From Nocardia cyriacigeorgica (GTDB taxonomy: Bacteria > Actinomycetota > Actinomycetes > Mycobacteriales > Mycobacteriaceae), in contig NZ_JAAGVC010000017.1 of assembly GCF_010858045.1 (NCBI RefSeq), positions 1 to 64,000 on the forward strand: a DNA stretch of 64,000 bases. Reading direction: 5' to 3'. Numbering within the stretch: the stretch's first letter is position 1; each line of letters opens with the position of its first letter. Shown here one piece after another: positions 13,711 through 22,626 of this stretch. The notes beneath the pieces were generated by a model that was given only the letters and a program-made list of their open reading frames with translations, was not told where the DNA came from and searched no databases. A program made the position numbers and the translations under genes.

Positions 13711-14802
13711 ATGACCACCGCAGTAGACGTCGATTCCCGCCATTCCGATCTCGACGATCAGCGCACCCTCAGCGTGAGCCCGTTACGGTCCCCAGCTGAG
13801 GTTCGCCTTGTGCACGCCATCACCGACGAACTCGCCGACACCGTCCGCGCCGGCCGCAAGGCCACCGTCGACGTGCTCAACGGCGACGACGACCGCCTGA
13901 TGGTGATCGTCGGACCGTGCTCGGTGCACGATCCGGCCGCCGCGCTCGACTACGCGCGCCGCCTGGCCGCCAAGGCCGCCGAACTGGACGACCGGCTGCA
14001 CGTGGTGATGCGGGTGTACTTCGAGAAGCCGCGCACCACCCTCGGCTGGAAGGGTCTGATCAACGATCCGCACCTGGACGGCAGCTTCGACGTCAACACC
14101 GGGCTCGGCATCGGCCGCAAACTGCTCACCGACATCACCGCGCTCGGCCTGCCGGTGGCGTGTGAGTTCCTCGATCCGATCACCCCGCAGTACATCGCGG
14201 ATCTGGTCTCCTACGGCGCGATCGGCGCCCGCACCGCGGCCAGCCAGGTGCATCGTCAGCTGAGCAGCGCGCTGTCCATGCCGGTCGGCATCAAGAACGG
14301 CACCGACGGTGACGTGCAGGTCGCCGTCGACGGCGTGCGCGCGGCCGCGGCCAGCCACGTCTTCCCCGGTACCGACCTCGACGGACGTGCGGCGCTGATC
14401 CGCACCACCGGCAACCCGGACTGCCACGTCATCCTGCGCGGCGGCAGCACCGGCCCGAACTACGACGCCGCCTCGGTCGCCGAGGCCTGCCTGCGATTGG
14501 AGAAGGCGTCGCTGCCCAAGCGCATCGTCGTCGACGCCAGCCACGGCAACAGCAACAAGGACCACAACAAGCAGGTCGACGTGGTCACCGATATCGCCGA
14601 CCGGCTTTCGGCCGGTGAGCCCGGCGTAGTCGGTGTGATGCTGGAGAGCTTCATCGAGGCCGGTCGCCAGGACCTGACCCTCGGCCACGCCGAGGAACTC
14701 ACCTACGGCCAGTCCATCACCGACGCCTGCATCGACTGGAACACCACCGCCGCCCAGCTGGACCGGCTGGCCGAGGCCGTCGCCCGCCGCCGCGAGCGCT
14801 GA
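13711..14802 (+). CDS. aroG: 3-deoxy-7-phosphoheptulonate (DAHP) synthase, class I
   Basis: A 363-residue enzyme of the AroF/AroG/AroH family that joins phosphoenolpyruvate and erythrose 4-phosphate, the first step of the shikimate pathway. Visible are the family motifs VGPCSVHDP (about 69-77), RVYFEKPRTTLGWKGL (about 104-119), LLTDITALGLPVACEFLDP, GARTAASQVHRQLSSAL, GIKNGTDG and DASHGNSNKDH. The N-terminus PLRSPAEVR is typical of feedback-sensitive class I enzymes. ATG with AAGGA twelve bases upstream. Expression is probably governed by the leader peptide and attenuator at 13539-13660, coupling supply of shikimate-derived chorismate to aromatic amino acid levels. Chorismate is also the substrate of the salicylate synthase at 8741. 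Confidence 0.92.
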   Translation: MTTAVDVDSRHSDLDDQRTLSVSPLRSPAEVRLVHAITDELADTVRAGRKATVDVLNGDDDRLMVIVGPCSVHDPAAALDYARRLAAKAAELDDRLHVVMRVYFEKPRTTLGWKGLINDPHLDGSFDVNTGLGIGRKLLTDITALGLPVACEFLDPITPQYIADLVSYGAIGARTAASQVHRQLSSALSMPVGIKNGTDGDVQVAVDGVRAAAASHVFPGTDLDGRAALIRTTGNPDCHVILRGGSTGPNYDAASVAEACLRLEKASLPKRIVVDASHGNSNKDHNKQVDVVTDIADRLSAGEPGVVGVMLESFIEAGRQDLTLGHAEELTYGQSITDACIDWNTTAAQLDRLAEAVARRRER

Positions 14803-14832
14803 ACTGCCGAGGTCCGCGGTGATCGAGACGAT

Positions 14833-15369
14833 CTACTGGGGCGTGGCGATGACGCCGAGCAGCTCACCCGAGGTGACCGTGCCGACGTCGAAGCCCGCCC
14901 CGGTCAGATGGTCGATCAGATTGCGCGGAGGGTCCGCAGGCGCCGTCGAGGTGTGTTCGCCGGGCTGGCCGTAGCCGTAGAACAGGTGCAGCGCACCGCC
15001 GGGCGCCAGGGATTCGCGCAGCACCGCCAGTTCCGTGGCGGGATCGCGGGTCCAGAACACATTCACATTGACCGCGAGGATCTTGTCGAACCCGCCCGGC
15101 GCCAACTCGGCTGCGTGCGCGGCGGTCAGCTCCTCGAGTGCGAGTTGACGCACCCGGACCCGCCCGGATTCGATCAGCGCCGCATGCCGTTTCGCCGCCC
15201 GCGCGACGGCGGTGGCGGAGCGGTCGATGCCGACGATGAAGCCGGTGTCCAGCTGTTCGGCCAGCACCGCGAGCGAATCGCTGGACCCGGGACCGATCTC
15301 GAGCAGGCGATCGCCCGGGGCGGGATCGATGATCTCGCGGAACCACCGGAATCGCGCCTCGTGGGCCAT
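14833..15369 (-). CDS. class I SAM-dependent methyltransferase
   Basis: A 178-residue small methyltransferase with the SAM motif LLEIGPGSSDS (about 22-32), acidic residue in VGIDRSATA and post-motif region FDKILAVNVNVFW. The rest of the fold (LAPGGALHLFYGYG) is standard. Substrate unknown. Predicted leaderless: TAGTTT lies seven bases before the ATG on the minus strand. It is convergent with the DAHP synthase gene 30 bases away and stands next to an acetyltransferase in the same direction. Confidence 0.8.
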   Translation of the reverse strand: MAHEARFRWFREIIDPAPGDRLLEIGPGSSDSLAVLAEQLDTGFIVGIDRSATAVARAAKRHAALIESGRVRVRQLALEELTAAHAAELAPGGFDKILAVNVNVFWTRDPATELAVLRESLAPGGALHLFYGYGQPGEHTSTAPADPPRNLIDHLTGAGFDVGTVTSGELLGVIATPQ

Positions 15370-15440
15370 ACCGGTGAAACTACGCGGCAGACCGAGTCGG
15401 CCGCCACGAATTTCGCTCGATGCGCCACAAACATGGGCCG

Positions 15441-16043
15441 TTACCGATTACGTGTCTCCGAATGATCCGCATCCGCGATGTGCGCAGGCCAGTCGAAAGC
15501 CGGGCCGGGCGGGTCGGTGACCAGCCGCGCACCCAGCCAGCTGTCACGTCGGATGCCACGCTGCAGGCCGCCCAACCGGTCGGTGCCCTCGTAGTGGAAC
15601 CCGTTGCGACGCACCACCGCAGCCGAGGCATAGTTGCCGACGAAGGCGCGCCAGCTGATCCTGATCAGGCCCAGCCCCTCGGGATCGAAGCCGAATGCGC
15701 AGACCAACCGCACCGCGCGCGACATCAGGCCCTTACCCCGGAACTCCGATCCCAGCCAGAATCCGATCTCGGCGGCCGACTCGTCCCGTTCGCCGAGCGC
15801 GATCATCCCGATGACCGGCTTGCCCTCCGCTTCGCGAATCGCCCAGGTCGGACTGCGGGCCGCCCAACCGGGGTCGGCCATCTCATCGAGGAAGGTTTCC
15901 GCGTCGGAACGCCCGTACGGCAGCGGAATCGTGACCCATTCGCCCACTGACGGCTCCTGGCACAGGGTCACGATGGTGTCGATATCGGTCCGGCGCGGTC
16001 GCGACAACCAGACGGTGCCATCGGTGAGTGTCCGCTCCTCCAT
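15441..16043 (-). CDS. GNAT-family N-acetyltransferase (RimJ/RimL-like)
   Basis: A 200-residue acetyltransferase. The region PVIGMIALGERDESAAEIGFW and the acetyl-CoA loop GSEFRGKGLMSRAVRLV mark the GNAT_3/RimJ group that acetylates ribosomal protein N-termini or small amines. WRAFVGNYASAAVVRRNGF is the usual motif B. ATG 16043 is preferred because it aligns with the family N-terminus (MEERTLTDGTVWLSRPR); an ATG at 16079 is the alternative. Divergent from the ECF41 sigma gene with about 100 bases between them. Confidence 0.8.
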   Translation of the reverse strand: MEERTLTDGTVWLSRPRRTDIDTIVTLCQEPSVGEWVTIPLPYGRSDAETFLDEMADPGWAARSPTWAIREAEGKPVIGMIALGERDESAAEIGFWLGSEFRGKGLMSRAVRLVCAFGFDPEGLGLIRISWRAFVGNYASAAVVRRNGFHYEGTDRLGGLQRGIRRDSWLGARLVTDPPGPAFDWPAHIADADHSETRNR

Positions 16044-16141
16044 CGCCTCATGGTGGCACGGACCCGCCGGTCGGTTCATCGGGTTTTCCGGGAGGTGAGG
16101 GCGGCGCGGGTGGATGATCCACGGTCCGTAGACTCCGACTG

Positions 16142-17065
16142 GTGGTAGCCGCATTGCTCGCAGACCTGTTCGAATCGCATCGGTCGCATCTGCTGTCGGT
16201 CGGCTACCGATTGACCGGCAGTGTGGCCGATGCCGAGGACGCGGTGCAGGAGAGCTGGCTGCGGCTGGCCGGTGCCAGGCAGTCCGAGATCGAGGACCTG
16301 CGGGCCTGGCTGACGACGGTGGTGAGCCGAATCTGCCTGGACCGCTTGCGCAGCGCGGCCGCCCGGCGGGAAAGCTATGTGGGGCAGTGGCTGCCGGAGC
16401 CGGTGGTCACCGCGGTCGGCGCGTCGAGCACGCCCGATCCGCTGGAAGCGGTGGTGCGCAGGCAGGAATTCCGGTTCGCCGCCATGGTGGTGCTGGATTC
16501 GCTGACTCCGGCCCAGCGGGTGGCGTTCGTACTGCACGACGGGCTTTCGGTGCCCTTCGACGAGATCGCCGACATTCTGGAGATCACCCCGGACGCGGCC
16601 CGTCAGCTGGCCGTGCGCGCTCGCAAGTCGGTGTCGCGGGCTCCGGAGCCGGTCGCCGACGACGATCATGCCGCCGCGGTGCAGCGCCTGCTCGAGGCGC
16701 TGATGACGGGTGATGTGCAGGCGGTGACGGCAGCGCTGCATCCGGACGCGGTGATGATCGGCGACGCCAACGGCACCACGTCGACGGCGGTCAATGTGCT
16801 GCACGGAGCGGACAAGATCGCCAGGTTCTTCGTCGGGCTGCTGCACAAGTACGGCATGGCCGAGGTGGGGGAAGAGCTGCTGCGCAGCATGGAAATCGTC
16901 GCGGTCAACGGCCAGCTGGGAGCGCTGGTGCCGGAGCAGGCGGGGGAGGGCCGCTATCCGGGGACACCGCGGCGGGTGGTCGGATTCACGGTGCGCGATG
17001 GATTGGTTTGGGGCACTTACGATATCGCCAATCCGGACAAACTCGGGGGCATCCGCGTCGGCTGA
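16142..17065 (+). CDS. ECF41-type sigma factor with C-terminal SnoaL-like domain
   Basis: A 307-residue extracytoplasmic-function sigma factor. Region 2 (SHLLSVGYRLTGSVADAEDAVQESWLRL, residues about 12-40) and region 4 (SLTPAQRVAFVLHDGLSVPFDEIADIL, about 120-146) flank the ECF41 hallmark WLPEP in YVGQWLPEPV. A SnoaL/NTF2-like domain follows from about 178 and ends with NPDKL, the second ECF41 hallmark. In this group the tail replaces an anti-sigma factor and tunes activity. Predicted leaderless: TAGACT lies seven bases before GTG 16142. A matching promoter lies upstream of the gene at 12988. Similar to mycobacterial SigJ. Confidence 0.88.
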   Translation: MVAALLADLFESHRSHLLSVGYRLTGSVADAEDAVQESWLRLAGARQSEIEDLRAWLTTVVSRICLDRLRSAAARRESYVGQWLPEPVVTAVGASSTPDPLEAVVRRQEFRFAAMVVLDSLTPAQRVAFVLHDGLSVPFDEIADILEITPDAARQLAVRARKSVSRAPEPVADDDHAAAVQRLLEALMTGDVQAVTAALHPDAVMIGDANGTTSTAVNVLHGADKIARFFVGLLHKYGMAEVGEELLRSMEIVAVNGQLGALVPEQAGEGRYPGTPRRVVGFTVRDGLVWGTYDIANPDKLGGIRVG

Positions 17066-17121
17066 GCGGGCGAGCGCCCCCGCCGGACCGGGCCGCGCAT
17101 CCCGGCCCGACGGGTTCTGCG

Positions 17122-17325
17122 CTACGGCGTAGCCGAGCCGGTGAACCAGTCGCCGGTCGAGGAACCGGTGCTGTGATCGCCGGTCGACGATCCAAGACCC
17201 CAGTCGGGGGTCGAGGAGCCGAAGCCCGCGATCAGGTCATGGGCTACGTCGCGAAGCTGACCCAATAGGAATCCGGCGACCTCCGACGCGGCCGGATTCG
17301 CTATCAGGTCGAGGTATGAGGCCAT
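17122..17325 (-). CDS. small protein with Gly-Ser-Thr repeats
   Basis: A 67-residue protein not recognised by family. An amphipathic/hydrophobic N-terminal half (MASYLDLIANPAASEVAGFL) is followed by a low-complexity tail in which GSST recurs three times, followed by PDWGL, GDHST and GDWFT, then ends GSATP. ATG 17325 has AAAGGGG six bases upstream. No signal peptide. It is convergent with the ECF41 sigma gene and 200 bases from the divergent aminotransferase gene. That 200-base gap is AT-rich and carries a small hairpin ATAGC/GCTAT near 17444 but no other gene. Function unknown. Confidence 0.6.
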   Translation of the reverse strand: MASYLDLIANPAASEVAGFLLGQLRDVAHDLIAGFGSSTPDWGLGSSTGDHSTGSSTGDWFTGSATP

Positions 17326-17525
17326 AGACGCCCCTTTCGAGATACCCGCCGTGGCGGGCTGTGAAATAGAACACGGCGAGGCTAGCTGCCTATGGGACAA
17401 CGCACAACCATGCAGGTAGAAGTCGAAAAATAAATGTGAAACATAGCCGTTCGCTATCTGGTGGCAACGCTAGCGATTCGCGGGCTAATTCTGGCGGGAT
17501 TTCGCCGCGCTCTAGGCTCGGCGAT

Positions 17526-18704
17526 ATGCGCCAGCAACCAGCGACCGTCGCCCGCCTGCGGCCCTTCGGCGCCACGATCTTCGCCGAGATGACCGAACTC
17601 GCGGTCCGGCACGACGCGATCAACCTCGGCCAGGGCTTCCCCGATTCCGACGGCCCCGCGGGCATGCTCGAGGTGGCAAGGCAGGCCATCGCCGACGGTC
17701 TCAACCAATACCCGCCGGGCCGGGGCATGCCGGTGCTGCGCAGGGCCGTCGCGGCCGACCGGGCACGCCGCTACGGCACCGAATACGACCCGGAATCCGA
17801 GGTCCTGGTCACCGTCGGCGCGACCGAGGCGATCAGTGCGGCGGTGCTCGGCCTGGTGGAGCCAGGCCAGGAAGTGGTGCTGATCGAGCCCTACTACGAC
17901 TCCTATGCCGCTGCCGTTGCGCTCGCGGGCGCGCAGCGGCGCACCGCCAGGCTCGTCGCCGACGGCGACCGATTCGTGCTGGACCTGGACAGTCTGCGTG
18001 CCGCGATCACCTCGAAAACCCGGATGATCATGGTGAACTCGCCGCACAACCCCACCGGCGCCGTGCTCGATCGACACGACCTCACCGCCATCGCGGAGCT
18101 CGCCTGCGAGCACGATCTGCTGGTGCTGGCCGACGAAGTCTATGAACACCTGGTCTTCGACGACGCCGAGCACATCAGCCTGGCCACTCTGCCGGGGATG
18201 CGGCAGCGCACACTCGTGGTGTCGAGTGCGGCCAAGACGTTCAGCGTCACCGGGTGGAAGACGGGCTGGGTCTGTGCCGCACCGGAATTGATCGACGGAG
18301 TGCTCGCCGCCAAGCAGTTCATGACGTTCGTGGCGGGCGGCCCGTTCCAGCCCGCCGTCGCGCACGCGCTCACCGAGGAACTCGAGTGGGTCGCCGCACT
18401 GCGCAGTTCGCTGTCGGACCGGCGGTTACGGCTGTCCTCGGCCTTGGCCGACACCGGCTTCCACGTCTACTCCAGTGCCGGTGGCTATTTCGTCTGCGGC
18501 GATATCCGCCCCTTCGGCGCCACCGACGGCCTCGCATTCTGCCGCGAGCTGCCCACCCGGCTCGGCGTGGTCGCGGTTCCGGTCAGCGTGTTCACCGACC
18601 ATCCCGAGCAGTGGAAGCATCTGGTGCGCTTCACTTTCTGCAAGCGCGACGAGACCCTGGATGAAGGCGTGCGTCGGTTACGCGTCGGCGCGCCCATCGG
18701 CTGA
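17526..18704 (+). CDS. dapC: class I aminotransferase, probable N-succinyldiaminopimelate aminotransferase
   Basis: A 392-residue PLP-dependent aminotransferase. Key features are INLGQGFPDSDGP (about 33-45), YPPGRGMPVLRRAVA, MVNSPHNPTGAVL, LADEVYEHLVF and the PLP lysine in SAAKTFSVTGWKTGW. It resembles mycobacterial Rv0858c, assigned to the DapC step of lysine and diaminopimelate synthesis; a kynurenine- or methionine-type aminotransferase cannot be excluded. Predicted leaderless: TAGGCT lies seven bases before ATG 17526, and an in-frame codon at 17436 has no support. Confidence 0.8.
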   Translation: MRQQPATVARLRPFGATIFAEMTELAVRHDAINLGQGFPDSDGPAGMLEVARQAIADGLNQYPPGRGMPVLRRAVAADRARRYGTEYDPESEVLVTVGATEAISAAVLGLVEPGQEVVLIEPYYDSYAAAVALAGAQRRTARLVADGDRFVLDLDSLRAAITSKTRMIMVNSPHNPTGAVLDRHDLTAIAELACEHDLLVLADEVYEHLVFDDAEHISLATLPGMRQRTLVVSSAAKTFSVTGWKTGWVCAAPELIDGVLAAKQFMTFVAGGPFQPAVAHALTEELEWVAALRSSLSDRRLRLSSALADTGFHVYSSAGGYFVCGDIRPFGATDGLAFCRELPTRLGVVAVPVSVFTDHPEQWKHLVRFTFCKRDETLDEGVRRLRVGAPIG

Positions 18705-18721
18705 CGCCGAACGCGTCCGGA

Positions 18722-19366
18722 TCAGGCCGCGACCGGCCGCGCCCGATCGGTGGCCACGACGGCCGCGATCCCGGCCAGCGCGCTCCCCATGACGTAGCGC
18801 TGCATCCGCACCCAGACCGGCCGTGCGGTGAAGAACGCGGCGACCTGCCCGGCGCCGAGCACGATCAGCGCGTTGACCGTCAACGCGACGCTGATCTGGA
18901 TCGCGCCGAGGCACAGGCTCTGCACCCAGACCGGCGTCGGGCCGGGATGCACGAACTGCGGGATCAGCGCCATGTACATGATCGCGATCTTCGGATTCAG
19001 CAGATTGGTGACCAGGCCCATGGTGAACAGCCGCCGGACCGGATCGGCGGGCAGCGCGGCCGGCGTGAATACCGACACACCGCCGGGGCGCAGCGCCTGC
19101 CAGGCCAGCCACAGCAGGTAGGCGGCGCCGGCCAGCTTCAACGCCAGGTACAAGCCGGGGACCACCGCGAACACCGCCGTGATGCCCGCGACCGCGGCCA
19201 GCAGGTACACCCCGAACCCGGCCGCGACGCCGGTCAGCGACACCAGCCCGGCGCGCCTGCCCTGCGACACGGTCCGCGAGACCAGATACATCATGTTGGG
19301 TCCGGGGGTGAGCACCATGCCGAGCGCGGCCGCCGCCACACCCGTCATCGCAGCGATCTCGATCAT
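18722..19366 (-). CDS. LysE/RhtB-family exporter
   Basis: A 214-residue inner-membrane protein with about six hydrophobic segments. The family signature GMVLTPGPNMMYLVSRTVSQGRRAG is near the N-terminus and NLLNPKIAIMYMALIPQFV in the middle. Such proteins export amino acids or related small molecules. It is convergent with the aminotransferase gene with only 17 bases between stops. A second member of the family is at 21915. Confidence 0.85.
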   Translation of the reverse strand: MIEIAAMTGVAAAALGMVLTPGPNMMYLVSRTVSQGRRAGLVSLTGVAAGFGVYLLAAVAGITAVFAVVPGLYLALKLAGAAYLLWLAWQALRPGGVSVFTPAALPADPVRRLFTMGLVTNLLNPKIAIMYMALIPQFVHPGPTPVWVQSLCLGAIQISVALTVNALIVLGAGQVAAFFTARPVWVRMQRYVMGSALAGIAAVVATDRARPVAA

Positions 19367-19519
19367 GTGGTCGATCTTCGCGTGCGTGGCGCCCGTTCGT
19401 CTCGGTCCAGTTGGCCGCCGGTGGTCCGCTCACCGTCGATGAGCAGGGAGTACCGTCGTCGCGGGGGTGTGTCGGTGGGTTCGGGAACAATGGGTGGGAG
19501 CAGATCACAGGAGGCACCG

Positions 19520-21178
19520 GTGGCCGAAGGTCCACTAATCGTTCAGAGTGACAAGACGCTGCTGCTCGAGGTCGATCACGAACTGGCCGACGCGGCGCGT
19601 CAGGCCATCGCGCCCTTTGCCGAGTTGGAGCGCGCGCCCGAGCATGTGCACACCTACCGGGTCACCCCGCTGGCCCTGTGGAATGCTCGCGCCGCCGGGC
19701 ACGACGCCGAGCAGGTGGTCGACGCGCTGGTCAATTTCTCCCGCTACGCGGTGCCGCAGCCGCTGCTGGTCGACATCGTCGACACCATGGCCAGGTACGG
19801 CCGGTTGCAGCTGGTGAAGCATCCAGCGCACGGGCTCACCCTGGTGAGCCTGGATCGCGCGGTGCTGGAGGAGGTGCTGCGGCACAAGAAGATCGCACCG
19901 ATGCTCGGTGAACGCATCGACGACGACACGGTGATCGTGCATCCGTCCGAACGCGGCCACATCAAGCAGATGTTGCTCAAGATCGGCTGGCCCGCCGAGG
20001 ATCTGGCCGGATACGTCGACGGCGAGGCGCATCCGATCGATCTCGATTACACCGGCGGTGCCTGGCATCTGCGCGACTACCAGGAGATGGCGGCCGATTC
20101 GTTCTGGGCCGGTGGCTCGGGTGTGGTGGTGCTGCCGTGTGGTGCGGGCAAGACCATGGTCGGTGCCGCGGCCATGGCGCGCGCGAAGGCCACCACGCTG
20201 ATCCTGGTCACCAATACCGTGGCCGGGCGGCAGTGGCGGCGCGAGCTGCTGGCGCGCACCTCGCTCACCGAGGACGAGATCGGCGAGTACTCCGGTGAAC
20301 GCAAGGAGATCCGGCCGGTCACCATCGCCACCTACCAGGTGATCACCCGGCGTACCAAGGGCGAGTACAAGCATCTGGAACTGTTCGACAGCCGCGATTG
20401 GGGCCTGGTCATCTACGACGAGGTCCATCTGCTGCCCGCCCCGGTGTTCCGGATGACGGCCGACCTGCAATCGCGTCGTCGGCTGGGGCTCACCGCCACC
20501 CTGGTGCGCGAGGACGGCCGCGAGGGCGATGTGTTCTCGCTGATCGGCCCGAAACGCTATGACGCGCCGTGGAAGGACATCGAGGCGCAGGGCTGGATCG
20601 CACCAGCCGATTGCATCGAGGTGCGCGTGACGCTCACCGATGCCGAGCGCATGGCCTACGCCACCGCCGAACCCGAGGAACGCTACAAACTCTGCTCCAC
20701 CGCGCACACCAAGATCGCCGTCGTCGAATCCATCCTGGCCAGGCACAAGGACGCGCCGACGCTGGTGATCGGCGCCTATCTCGAACAGCTGGAAGAACTG
20801 GGCGCGGCGCTGGACGCGCCGATCATCCAGGGATCGACGAGAAACAAAGAGCGCGAAGCGCTTTTCGACGCCTTCCGGCGCGGCGAGATCCCGGTGCTGG
20901 TGGTGAGCAAGGTCGCCAACTTCTCCATCGACCTGCCCGAAGCCTCGGTCGCGGTGCAGGTTTCGGGTACCTTCGGGTCCAGGCAGGAGGAGGCGCAGCG
21001 ACTCGGTCGGCTGCTGCGTCCCAAGCAGGACGGGGGTCAGGCGCATTTCTATTCGGTGGTCGCGCGCGACACGCTCGACGCGGAGTACGCGGCGCATCGT
21101 CAGCGTTTCCTGGCCGAACAGGGGTATGCCTATCGCATCACCGATGCTGACGACTTGCTCGGGCCGGCCGTCGGATAA
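19520..21178 (+). CDS. XPB/Ssl2-like DNA helicase
   Basis: A 552-residue superfamily-2 3'-5' helicase of the bacterial XPB type (mycobacterial Rv0861c). An N-terminal helicase-associated domain (to about 180) precedes the motor: Walker A PCGAGKTMVG (about 211-220), DEVH box in IYDEVHLLPAP, TATLVREDGREGD, and motif VI in SRQEEAQRLGRLLRPK. It probably unwinds or remodels DNA in repair. GTG 19520 chosen because AGGAGG lies five bases upstream. Its usual partner, a helicase-associated WYL-tailed protein, is encoded about 4 kb away at 25091-27376. Confidence 0.9.
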   Translation: MAEGPLIVQSDKTLLLEVDHELADAARQAIAPFAELERAPEHVHTYRVTPLALWNARAAGHDAEQVVDALVNFSRYAVPQPLLVDIVDTMARYGRLQLVKHPAHGLTLVSLDRAVLEEVLRHKKIAPMLGERIDDDTVIVHPSERGHIKQMLLKIGWPAEDLAGYVDGEAHPIDLDYTGGAWHLRDYQEMAADSFWAGGSGVVVLPCGAGKTMVGAAAMARAKATTLILVTNTVAGRQWRRELLARTSLTEDEIGEYSGERKEIRPVTIATYQVITRRTKGEYKHLELFDSRDWGLVIYDEVHLLPAPVFRMTADLQSRRRLGLTATLVREDGREGDVFSLIGPKRYDAPWKDIEAQGWIAPADCIEVRVTLTDAERMAYATAEPEERYKLCSTAHTKIAVVESILARHKDAPTLVIGAYLEQLEELGAALDAPIIQGSTRNKEREALFDAFRRGEIPVLVVSKVANFSIDLPEASVAVQVSGTFGSRQEEAQRLGRLLRPKQDGGQAHFYSVVARDTLDAEYAAHRQRFLAEQGYAYRITDADDLLGPAVG

Positions 21179-21218
21179 GCGGAGGCACCACCTCCACAAA
21201 CTGTGCTAGGAATGAGAC

Positions 21219-21887
21219 GTGCGACGCTTCGAATTCGTGGTGGACCGCAGCCATGCCCATGCGGTCAACGAAGTTGTCGCGGATCTGCGCCGGTTGCGCA
21301 TCAGTGCGGTGATCGCCGCCGCGGTCGCGGCGGCCGTCACCGGCTATCTGGTGTGGTTGAACCATCCCTGGTCCTATCTACTTGCGGTGGCCTCGGCGCT
21401 GGGCGCGGTCACCGCACTGTGGGTGGTGCTGTGGGCGCCGCGCCGCTCCCGCATCGACAAGCTGTATGCCGAGGGTGAGCTGGTACCGGCCGTCGTCTCG
21501 CACACCTACCCGAGTGGGATGGTGCTGCTCGCGTTGGTGAACGTCGCCCGCCCCGACTCCAGCGAGACCCGGTACGCGCTGGTGGTGCGCAAGGTGCGGG
21601 CGCTGCCCGGACATGAGGCCAAGGCGGGGGAGCGGGTGCCCTCGGTCGCCGTGCGCGGCGATCACGCCGCCCGGGCGGTCGGTGAACTGCGTCAGGCGGT
21701 CAACGCCATGCCCATCGCCTGGGGGACCCGCGACGGCAACGTCATCGAACGGGCCCGCGCCGCCATCAGCGAGGTGGAGTGGCGGCTGCTGTCGGACAAT
21801 CTCGCCCTGGCCGACAAGGTTCGCCGCAGCTCGGCCAAACGGTTGCTGCTGGATCCGCAGCAGCTGCCGGGCGATCTCGGCTCCTGA
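21219..21887 (+). CDS. DUF3239-like membrane protein
   Basis: A 222-residue protein with two adjacent hydrophobic segments (about 27-45 and 50-70) after a short basic N-terminus, then a soluble domain containing VPAVVSHTYPSGMVLLALVN. I recognise it as the actinobacterial DUF3239 type, of unknown function. GTG start 40 bases after the XPB helicase stop, so probably in the same unit. Confidence 0.7.
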   Translation: MRRFEFVVDRSHAHAVNEVVADLRRLRISAVIAAAVAAAVTGYLVWLNHPWSYLLAVASALGAVTALWVVLWAPRRSRIDKLYAEGELVPAVVSHTYPSGMVLLALVNVARPDSSETRYALVVRKVRALPGHEAKAGERVPSVAVRGDHAARAVGELRQAVNAMPIAWGTRDGNVIERARAAISEVEWRLLSDNLALADKVRRSSAKRLLLDPQQLPGDLGS

Positions 21888-21914
21888 GCCGGTCGCCGGC
21901 CCTAAACTGAGCGC

Positions 21915-22553
21915 ATGGTTCCGGCCGCCAACCTGCTGGCATTCGCCATCGCCGCCACCGTGATCGTCGTCATTCCCGGCCCCGGGGTGTTGTTCACCAT
22001 CGGACGTGCGCTGGCGCTCGGCCGCCGCCCGGCACTGATCTCGGTGCTCGGGCACTGCGCCGGGGTTCAGGTGGCCCTGGTGCTGGTAGCGGTGGGCCTC
22101 GGCACCCTGCTGACCGCCTCGGCGATGGCGTTGACGCTGGTGAAGGTCTTCGGGGCGCTCTATCTGATCCATCTCGGGATCCAGGCCATCCGCGAACGCA
22201 AGAGTCTGCGCGCCGCGATCGGCGGTGAGGTCGGCCGGTTCGGCGACTCGCGGGTGTTCCGGCAGAGTTTCGTCGTCGGGATCACCAATCCGAAGGCGAT
22301 CGTCTTCTTCGCGGCGGTGCTCCCGCATTTCGCCGATCCGGCGTCCGGGCCACTGCCGGTGCAGTTCCTCGTGCTCGGCACCGTGTTCTTGGCGATCGCC
22401 TTGGTCAGTGACAGTGCGTGGGCGCTGACGGCGGCCGCCGCGCGCAACTGGTTCGCGCGCTCGCCGCGGCGGTTGGAGGCGATCGGCGGTGCGGGCGGCG
22501 CGATGATCGTCGGGCTCGGCGCGTCGGTGGCGTTGAGCGGAACCTCCGGCTGA
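21915..22553 (+). CDS. LysE-family translocator
   Basis: A 212-residue membrane exporter. VIVVIPGPGVLFTIGRALALG near the N-terminus and VVGITNPKAIVFFAAVLPHF in the middle are the LysE family landmarks; six hydrophobic segments are visible. Predicted leaderless: TAAACT (21903-21908) lies six bases before ATG 21915. Substrate not predictable. Confidence 0.85.
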   Translation: MVPAANLLAFAIAATVIVVIPGPGVLFTIGRALALGRRPALISVLGHCAGVQVALVLVAVGLGTLLTASAMALTLVKVFGALYLIHLGIQAIRERKSLRAAIGGEVGRFGDSRVFRQSFVVGITNPKAIVFFAAVLPHFADPASGPLPVQFLVLGTVFLAIALVSDSAWALTAAAARNWFARSPRRLEAIGGAGGAMIVGLGASVALSGTSG

Positions 22554-22626
22554 GGCGACTACCATCCAACGGGGCCGGTGCACCGGTGCCGGGTGGTGCG
22601 GTGTCGAACGAGGGGTGTGGGTTCGT

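Noticed and set aside
15441-16154. Longer GNAT protein starting at 16154
   Set aside because: The extra N-terminal residues are unlike the family and overlap the divergent sigma factor start.
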